Positions 58,381 through 64,000 of a stretch of DNA of 64,000 bases are shown here, piece after piece. A model generated the notes under the pieces. It was not told the DNA's origin, did no database searches, and saw only the letters and a list, made by a program, of their open reading frames with translations. A program made the translations under genes and the position numbers. Position 1 is the stretch's first letter. Every line of letters starts with the position of its first letter. Source of the stretch: Pseudomonas guineae (GTDB lineage: Bacteria; Pseudomonadota; Gammaproteobacteria; Pseudomonadales; Pseudomonadaceae); contig NZ_FOQL01000001.1 of assembly GCF_900113745.1 (NCBI RefSeq), positions 1,860,001 through 1,924,000 of the forward strand, read 5' to 3'.

Positions 58381-59169
58381 ATGTCCAGCAACGATATCAA
58401 CAAGCGTACAGCAGCGCGTAAACCGGTGGTCCTGATGTCCATGGGCACCCAGGAGCGTAAAGGTCACGCTTATCAGGTCATGACCCACAAATACATCACA
58501 CCATTGGCTGAGCTATCCGGCTGTGTGCCGCTGCTGGCACCGAGTTGCTGTGGCATCGATGACATCGACCAATACCTGTCGATGGTCGACGGCGTGTACC
58601 TGACCGGGGCAGGCAGCAATATTGACCCTGCGCTGTACGGTCAGAAAAATAAAACCCCAAGTAAAGGCCAAGATAAAGCGCGGGATTTGTTCGATATCCC
58701 GCTGATTCGTGCTGCGCTCAAGCGCGGCTTACCGTTGTTCGCAGTTTGTCGTGGCATGCAGGAAATCAACGTAGCGCTGGGTGGCACCATTCACCAGAAA
58801 GCCTATGAAGTCGCGGGCATGAATGACCATCGCGAAGACTCGACTGACCCGGTGGCTGTGCAGTACGGCGACAGCCATACCGTACGCGCGTTGCCCGGCA
58901 GCTGGTTTGCCGACTTGATGGGTGAGGAGGCGTTCCCGATTAATTCGCTGCATGGCCAGGCAGTCGATCAGTTGGGTGAGGGTATCGAGGCGCTGGCTCA
59001 TGCCGAAGATGGCTTAATCGAGGCGTTTCATTTGCCGGGCATGCAGCAGTTCACCCTGGCAGTGCAGTGGCACCCGGAGTGGCAGGCGGCGCAGAACCCG
59101 CACTCGGTGAAAATCTTTAAGGCGTTCGGTGATGCTTGCCGACAGCGTGCGACGCAGCGCGATCAGTAA
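58381..59169 (+). CDS. Second gamma-glutamyl-GABA hydrolase-like amidotransferase
   Basis: This is a 262-aa peptidase C26 protein and paralogue of SpuA. Nucleophile Cys in AVCRGMQEINVALGG (about residue 122), catalytic pair in VQWHPEWQ (about residue 240). It is diverged in the first 60 residues (VLMSMGTQERKGHAYQ). PAO1 also has two such enzymes (PauD1, PauD2). The substrate may differ from that of SpuA. It is followed by a bidirectional terminator. Confidence 0.9.
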   Translation: MSSNDINKRTAARKPVVLMSMGTQERKGHAYQVMTHKYITPLAELSGCVPLLAPSCCGIDDIDQYLSMVDGVYLTGAGSNIDPALYGQKNKTPSKGQDKARDLFDIPLIRAALKRGLPLFAVCRGMQEINVALGGTIHQKAYEVAGMNDHREDSTDPVAVQYGDSHTVRALPGSWFADLMGEEAFPINSLHGQAVDQLGEGIEALAHAEDGLIEAFHLPGMQQFTLAVQWHPEWQAAQNPHSVKIFKAFGDACRQRATQRDQ

Positions 59170-59198
59170 GAGTCAGCGCCCTGCCGTAAACGTTTTAT

Positions 59199-59224
59199 AA
59201 AAATCCCCTTAATGGGGATTTTTT
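59199..59224. terminator. Bidirectional terminator between C26 hydrolase and yifB
   Basis: AAAAATCCCC and GGGGATTTTTT form a stem with a 5-nt loop between convergent genes; A- and T-runs allow termination in either direction. Confidence 0.9.
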
Positions 59225-59235
59225 GTTCGTGCTGT

Positions 59236-60735
59236 TTAGGTTTCGCGGCCGCTGGGGCGGTATTGCAAGGCCTCACCCAGGTGACTGCGGCTGATATGCA
59301 TGGCGCTGTCCAAGTCGGCCAGGGTGCGCGCGACTTTTAGCACGCGGTGTGCCGCGCGCAGGCTTAGCCCCAGGCGCTCACAGGCGTTTTCCAGCCACAG
59401 GCGGTCTTCGTCGAGCAGGTTGCAATGCTGTTGCACGCCGTTAAGGTCGAGGTGTGCGTTGGCGCAGCCTTGCCGGTCCAGTTGCTGCTGGCGCGCCCTG
59501 ACCACTTGGGCGGCCAGCTCGGCGCTGCTTGGGCCGGGTTCTGCGCTGGCGTTGAGGCGGGTGGTTTCGCGCGGCACTGTAAGGTGCAAATCGATACGGT
59601 CAAGCAATGGGCCGGAGAGTTTGCTGCGGTAGCGCTGAACCTGCTCACTGCTACAGCGGCAGCGCCCGGAAGGGTCGCCCAGGTGCCCGCAGGGGCAAGG
59701 ATTCATCGCCGCTACCAGCTGAAAACGCGCGGGAAAACGCACCTTGTCGCGTGCGCGAGCGATCACGATGTGGCCGCTTTCCAGTGGTTCTCTTAAAACC
59801 TCCAACACCTTGCGATCAAACTCGGGAAGTTCATCCAAAAACAACACGCCCTGGTGGGCCAAGGTGATTTCACCCGGTTGCGGGCGACTGCCGCCGCCGA
59901 CCAACGCCGGCCCCGATGCGCTGTGATGCGGTGTGCGAAACGGTCTCTGTGGCCAGGCGTTCAGCGGCGTGTGGCTGGCCACGGAGTGGATGGCAGCGAC
60001 TTCCAGGGCTTCTTGTTCGTTCAGTGGAGGTAACAAACCCGGTAGGCGGCTGGCCAGTAAAGTTTTGCCGGTGCCGGGCGGGCCGGTAAACAGCAGATTA
60101 TGCGAACCCGCCGCCGCCACCAGCAACGCACGTTTGGCGGCAATTTGCCCCTGTACTTCGGCTAAATCCGGGTAGGGCAGCACTTGGCACAGCAGCCCCT
60201 GGGCTTGATAGGGCGCGATCGGTGTTTGCCCATTGAGGTGCGCGGCTATTTCCAGCAGGTGCTCGACGGCAATCACGGTCAGCCCGGACGCTAGGCTGGC
60301 TTCCTCGGCATTGGCCTTGGGCACCACTAAGGTGCGTCCGGCGGCGCGTGCAGCCAGTGCCGCGGGTAATACGCCCTGCACCGGGCGAATGGCGCCGGAG
60401 AGGGCCAGCTCGCCCAGGCATTCGAGGTGTTCCAGTGCCGCCGCTGGCACCTGACCGCTGGCCGCGAGAATACCGAGGGCAATCGCCAGGTCGAAACGCC
60501 CGCCATCTTTAGGCAGGTCGGCCGGCGCCAGATTCAGGGTGATACGTCGGGGCGGAAAGTCGAAGGCGCAATTGAGAATGGCGCTGCGCACCCGGTCCTT
60601 GCTTTCCTTCACCGCCGTTTCCGGCAGGCCGACCAGCGCCAGTGATGGCAGGCCGTTGGCCAAGTGAGCCTCGACGGTAACGGCAGGGGCTTCAACGCCG
60701 ACTTGGGCGCGGCTGTGGACTATGGCCAGGGACAT
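59236..60735 (-). CDS. YifB/ComM family AAA+ Mg-chelatase-like protein
   Basis: This is a 499-aa ComM-type AAA+ ATPase. N-terminal Lon-like S5 fold (VEAHLANGLPSLALVGLPE), Walker A GPPGTGKT (about residue 218), Walker B LFLDELPEF (about 298), and a C-terminal Mg_chelatase_C domain. ComM is a hexameric branch-migration helicase that integrates DNA during natural transformation, so this may serve recombination. It follows ubiK by 39 bp. Confidence 0.93.
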   Translation of the reverse strand: MSLAIVHSRAQVGVEAPAVTVEAHLANGLPSLALVGLPETAVKESKDRVRSAILNCAFDFPPRRITLNLAPADLPKDGGRFDLAIALGILAASGQVPAAALEHLECLGELALSGAIRPVQGVLPAALAARAAGRTLVVPKANAEEASLASGLTVIAVEHLLEIAAHLNGQTPIAPYQAQGLLCQVLPYPDLAEVQGQIAAKRALLVAAAGSHNLLFTGPPGTGKTLLASRLPGLLPPLNEQEALEVAAIHSVASHTPLNAWPQRPFRTPHHSASGPALVGGGSRPQPGEITLAHQGVLFLDELPEFDRKVLEVLREPLESGHIVIARARDKVRFPARFQLVAAMNPCPCGHLGDPSGRCRCSSEQVQRYRSKLSGPLLDRIDLHLTVPRETTRLNASAEPGPSSAELAAQVVRARQQQLDRQGCANAHLDLNGVQQHCNLLDEDRLWLENACERLGLSLRAAHRVLKVARTLADLDSAMHISRSHLGEALQYRPSGRET

Positions 60736-60774
60736 CGATCACTCCTTGATCGGCTGATGCATCCGCCTCAGGCG

Positions 60775-61044
60775 TTATTCGTTGGTAGCGGTGACATCTG
60801 TGCTGCGGGCTTCCATCTCAGCGATCTTCGCTTCGAGGGCTTCCAGGCGCGCGCGGGTACGGGCTAATACAACCATCTGGCTGTCGAATTCATCGCGGCT
60901 GACCAGGTCGAGTTTGCTGAAGGTACTTTGGAGCAGCATCTTGAACTGGGCTTCGAATTCGCCGCGCGGCAGGGGTGTATCACCGCTAAACAGGCGAGAG
61001 GCGTGGGTGCTGAGAGCGTCTAGCAGGGCTTTAGGTGGCAGCAT
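60775..61044 (-). CDS. ubiK: UbiK accessory factor for ubiquinone synthesis (YqiC/BMFP family)
   Basis: This is an 89-aa protein starting MLPPKALLDALSTHASRLF with an amphipathic N-terminus and a C-terminal coiled coil ending RTRARLEALEAKIAEMEAR. This is the membrane-fusogenic UbiK/YqiC pattern. It helps the Ubi complex in aerobic ubiquinone synthesis. The ATG at 61044 matches family length. It is divergent from glnK. Confidence 0.9.
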   Translation of the reverse strand: MLPPKALLDALSTHASRLFSGDTPLPRGEFEAQFKMLLQSTFSKLDLVSRDEFDSQMVVLARTRARLEALEAKIAEMEARSTDVTATNE

Positions 61045-61162
61045 ATTCAGGTTCCATTTACAGATGAGGCAGTGTAGCACGCTGTTTTATTCGCCTTGCC
61101 GGGTGCGGCTGGCGCAGTGTTGAGGTGTATGCACGGTTTTCGCGCGTGGCTCAGTCCGTCGT

Positions 61163-61179
61163 TGCACCGTTGTTGTGCG
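61163..61179 (+). promoter_or_regulatory. NtrC-like site upstream of glnK
   Basis: TGCAC (61163-61167) and GTGCG (61175-61179) separated by 7 nt match the NtrC consensus TGCAC-N7-GTGCA with one end mismatch. It lies about 80 bp upstream of the -24 element, a normal enhancer distance. Confidence 0.55.
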
Positions 61180-61255
61180 GTGGCTGTCTGCAGGTATGTG
61201 ATAAAACCCATGGTTATTCGGATAACTACATGAAATAAATAGGATTTTACTTACC

Positions 61256-61271
61256 TGGCAAGCTTTCTGCT
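61256..61271 (+). promoter_or_regulatory. Sigma-54 promoter of glnK-amtB
   Basis: TGGCAAGCTTTCTGCT matches the -24/-12 consensus TGGCACG-N4-TTGCW with the invariant GG and GC separated by 10 nt. It implies nitrogen-limited, NtrC-dependent expression of glnK-amtB, with a ~185-nt leader carrying a dyad (GCACCG/CGGTGC, about 61290-61310). Confidence 0.75.
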
Positions 61272-61412
61272 TTATCTCCTGTGACGCATGCACCGATGCA
61301 GTTCCGGTGCGTCAGGCGAAGCGGGGAAGTGTTTCGTTGGGAGTGGTTGCTGAGCATAGGTGCCGCTGGATCAGGGCTGCGATGCATTACAAAAGTCAGG
61401 CACTGCGCTTAG

Positions 61413-61808
<396 letters not shown>

Positions 61809-61844
61809 GCCTCCGCACGAACCCCACGCCCCAGGAGTTAAACC

Positions 61845-63158
61845 ATGACTCTGCGAAAAATCGCAGGGCTAGGAGCCCTTTTGTCTCTCGTTCCTGGCTT
61901 TGCCATGGCCGAAGAGGCCAGCCTAAACAGCGGCGACACCGCTTGGATGTTAGTCGCCACTGTACTGGTGCTATTTATGACCATCCCCGGTCTGGCGCTG
62001 TTCTACGCCGGCATGGTGCGCTCAAAGAACGTGCTGTCGGTGTTGATGCAGTGTTTTGCCGTCACCGGGTTGATCAGCATTCTGTGGGTCGTTTACGGCT
62101 ACAGCATGGCCTTTGATACGACTGGTATGGAGCAAGGGGTACTCAACCTCAACTCCTTTGTCGGCGGCTTCTCCAAAGCCTTCCTTTCTGGTTTGACCCT
62201 GGACAGTCTCGTGGCTGGGATTCCGGAGAGTGTGTTCGTCACCTTCCAGATGACCTTCGCCATCATCACCCCGGCGCTGATCGTCGGTGCCTTTGCTGAG
62301 CGCATGAAGTTCTCGGCCATGCTGATCTTCATGGCGGTGTGGTTCACCCTGGTCTATGTGCCCATCGCGCACATGGTTTGGGGCGGTGACGGAGCACTGA
62401 TGTGGGATTGGGGTGTGCTCGACTTCGCGGGTGGCACTGTGGTGCACATCAACGCCGGTATTGCCGGACTGGTGGCCTGCCTGGTGCTGGGCAAGCGCAA
62501 GGGTTTCCCGACTACCGCTATGCCGCCGCACAACTTGGGTTACACCCTGATCGGCGCAAGCATGCTCTGGGTGGGCTGGTTTGGCTTTAACGCAGGGTCT
62601 GCGCTCGCGGCTAACGGCAGTGCCGGTATGGCCATGCTGGTGACCCAAATTGCCACGGCCACGGCGGCACTGAGCTGGATGTTCGCCGAGTGGATTACCC
62701 ACCGTAAACCCAGCGTCTTGGGCATTGCCTCGGGTGCTGTGGCGGGCCTGGTGGCGATTACACCAGCGTCCGGCACAGCAGGTCCGATGGGGGCTCTAGC
62801 GATTGGTTTGGCCAGTGGGGCGATCTGCTTCTTCTGCGCCACCAGCCTGAAACGCAAGCTGGGTTATGACGACTCCCTTGACGTATTTGGTGTGCACGCG
62901 GTCGGCGGCATTGTCGGTGCCATCCTCACTGGTGCGTTCGCCGCTCCGGCCTTGGGTGGCTTCGGTACGGTGGTCGATATTCCGGCGCAGTTGTGGATCC
63001 AGTTTAAAGGGGTGGCCTTCACTGTGGTCTACACCGCGGTGGTGACCTTGGTGATTTTGAAAGTGATCGACCTAGTAATGGGCCTGCGTGTCAGCGAAGA
63101 GGAAGAGACCATCGGTCTCGATCTCGCCCTGCATAACGAGCGCGGCTACAACCTGTAA
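61845..63158 (+). CDS. amtB: Ammonium transporter AmtB
   Basis: This is a 437-aa Amt-family channel with a cleavable signal peptide (about residues 1-22, ending AMAEE) and eleven membrane helices. The family signature DFAGGTVVHINAGIAGLVA (with His of the pore pair, about residue 200) and DVFGVHAVGGIVGAIL with the second His (about residue 350) are present. Linked to glnK, whose product plugs it. Confidence 0.97.
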   Translation: MTLRKIAGLGALLSLVPGFAMAEEASLNSGDTAWMLVATVLVLFMTIPGLALFYAGMVRSKNVLSVLMQCFAVTGLISILWVVYGYSMAFDTTGMEQGVLNLNSFVGGFSKAFLSGLTLDSLVAGIPESVFVTFQMTFAIITPALIVGAFAERMKFSAMLIFMAVWFTLVYVPIAHMVWGGDGALMWDWGVLDFAGGTVVHINAGIAGLVACLVLGKRKGFPTTAMPPHNLGYTLIGASMLWVGWFGFNAGSALAANGSAGMAMLVTQIATATAALSWMFAEWITHRKPSVLGIASGAVAGLVAITPASGTAGPMGALAIGLASGAICFFCATSLKRKLGYDDSLDVFGVHAVGGIVGAILTGAFAAPALGGFGTVVDIPAQLWIQFKGVAFTVVYTAVVTLVILKVIDLVMGLRVSEEEETIGLDLALHNERGYNL

Positions 63159-63236
63159 GCACACGGAGTGCGTCCGGCGCCAACCCGGACGCCTTAACCG
63201 AATAGCGCTAAAAAGCGTAACGGCAAGAGGTGAACC

Positions 63237-64000
63237 ATGGACAACACAGCATTGACTGCATTGCAGTACGGTTTTGATACCTTCTACTTTTTGGTTTGCG
63301 GCGCCCTGGTGATGTGGATGGCAGCGGGTTTTGCCATGCTCGAATCAGGTCTGGTGCGAGCCAAGAACACCACAGAGATTCTGACCAAGAACATCGCCCT
63401 GTACGCGGTCGCAAGCATCATGTACCTGGTGATCGGCTACCACATCATGTACTCCAGCCCGGAAGGCGGCATCCTGCCAAGCTTTGGTTTCCTGCTGGGG
63501 GCTGAAAACAGCGTCGAGTCGGTCCTGGCTGGCGGTGACGATGCGCCTTACTACTCGGCGCGTTCGGACTTCTTCTTCCAGGTAGTGTTCGCCGCGACCT
63601 GCATGTCGATTGTTTCCGGTGCTGTGGCTGAGCGTATGAAGCTGTTTGCTTTCCTCGCATTCGCCGTGGTCATGACCGGTTTCATCTACCCGGTACAGGG
63701 CTTCTGGAAATGGGGTTCGGGTTTCCTCAACGAAGCCGGCTTCCTCGACTTCGCGGGTTCCGGCGTGGTGCACATGGCCGGTGCTACGGCTGCGCTGGCG
63801 GGCGTTCTGCTGCTGGGTGCACGTAAAGGCAAGTACGGTCCGAATGGCCAGGTTAACGCCATTCCGGGCGCCAACCTGCCAATGGCTGCGCTGGGCACTT
63901 TCATCCTGTGGATGGGCTGGTTCGGTTTCAACGGTGGCTCGCAGCTGAAGATGAGCACCATCGAAGACGCCAACGCCGTGGCTAACGTGTTCGTTAATAC
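63237..64000 (+). CDS. Second ammonium transporter, 5' part
   Basis: This Amt-family gene runs off the window after 254 codons. It starts MDNTALTALQYGFDTFYF without a signal peptide, has WMAAGFAMLESGLVRAKN, and the first pore signature DFAGSGVVHMAGATAALAG (about residue 180). It differs clearly from the amtB just before it (78 bp upstream), so it is an ancient paralogue of the other Amt branch. AAGAGG precedes the ATG at 63237. Confidence 0.95.
   Translation, partial: MDNTALTALQYGFDTFYFLVCGALVMWMAAGFAMLESGLVRAKNTTEILTKNIALYAVASIMYLVIGYHIMYSSPEGGILPSFGFLLGAENSVESVLAGGDDAPYYSARSDFFFQVVFAATCMSIVSGAVAERMKLFAFLAFAVVMTGFIYPVQGFWKWGSGFLNEAGFLDFAGSGVVHMAGATAALAGVLLLGARKGKYGPNGQVNAIPGANLPMAALGTFILWMGWFGFNGGSQLKMSTIEDANAVANVFVN

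Overview
The window is bacterial chromosome, about 60% GC with Shine-Dalgarno led genes, and it reads as Pseudomonas or a very close gammaproteobacterial relative. The evidence is trpI divergent from trpBA, the spuI/spuABCDEFGH polyamine locus next to an AHL-acylase (hacB-like) gene and an AraC regulator, serA divergent from a D-2-hydroxyglutarate dehydrogenase gene, glnK-amtB with a sigma-54 type promoter, and REP-like intergenic palindromes. Both ends are cut: the left end starts inside recC and the right end stops inside a second ammonium transporter.

Layout. 0-6.3 kb: recC(3' end)-recB-recD, the DNA break repair helicase/nuclease. 6.3-16 kb: mixed housekeeping genes (solute-binding protein, yheV, prlC, gamma-carbonic anhydrase, HAD phosphatase, DUF1161, aminopeptidase, OsmC, luciferase-like oxidoreductase, dodecin). 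15.5-18.5 kb: trpI/trpBA. 19.5-22.1 kb: argA and argE. 22.1-24.1 kb: Pit phosphate transporter and its DUF47 partner. 24.2-25.6 kb: CYTH/CHAD protein. 25.7-37.6 kb: polyamine uptake and catabolism. SpuD/SpuE capture and SpuFGH import polyamines, SpuI/SpuB are glutamine-synthetase-like gamma-glutamylating enzymes, SpuC is the aminotransferase and SpuA the gamma-Glu-GABA hydrolase. 37.7-41.6 kb: accessory segment. 41.6-51.7 kb: AHL acylase, AraC regulator, polytopic MCP, thioredoxin-like protein, hydrolase, 2OG-Fe(II) oxygenase, DUF523, GltS. 51.8-59.2 kb: serA/D2HGDH, FAA hydrolase, two SdiA-regulated-type paralogues around an OB-fold protein, and a second gamma-Glu-GABA hydrolase. 59.2-64 kb: yifB, ubiK, glnK, amtB, second amt.

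The most interesting part is 37.7-41.6 kb, between spuH and the hacB-like gene, which I recall as adjacent in P. aeruginosa PAO1 (PA0304/PA0305). Here the gap holds a row of small genes all on the minus strand, then an AT-rich block. That block has a soluble ~292-aa protein gene translationally coupled to a small membrane-protein gene carrying a 1-bp frameshift, and it is flanked by 13-bp inverted repeats that start with GTTAGAA. Beyond it, in divergent orientation, is a degraded fragment resembling the N-terminal domain of an integron-type tyrosine recombinase. I read this as the remnant of a chromosomal integron or cassette array. The two-gene unit has a soluble-plus-membrane layout reminiscent of phage-exclusion pairs such as RexAB, but this is inference only.

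A second notable signal is a dispersed intergenic element present twice (13.4 and 18.6 kb). Its stems differ in sequence between copies but keep base pairing, while its apical sequence is conserved. This argues for selection on a folded structure.
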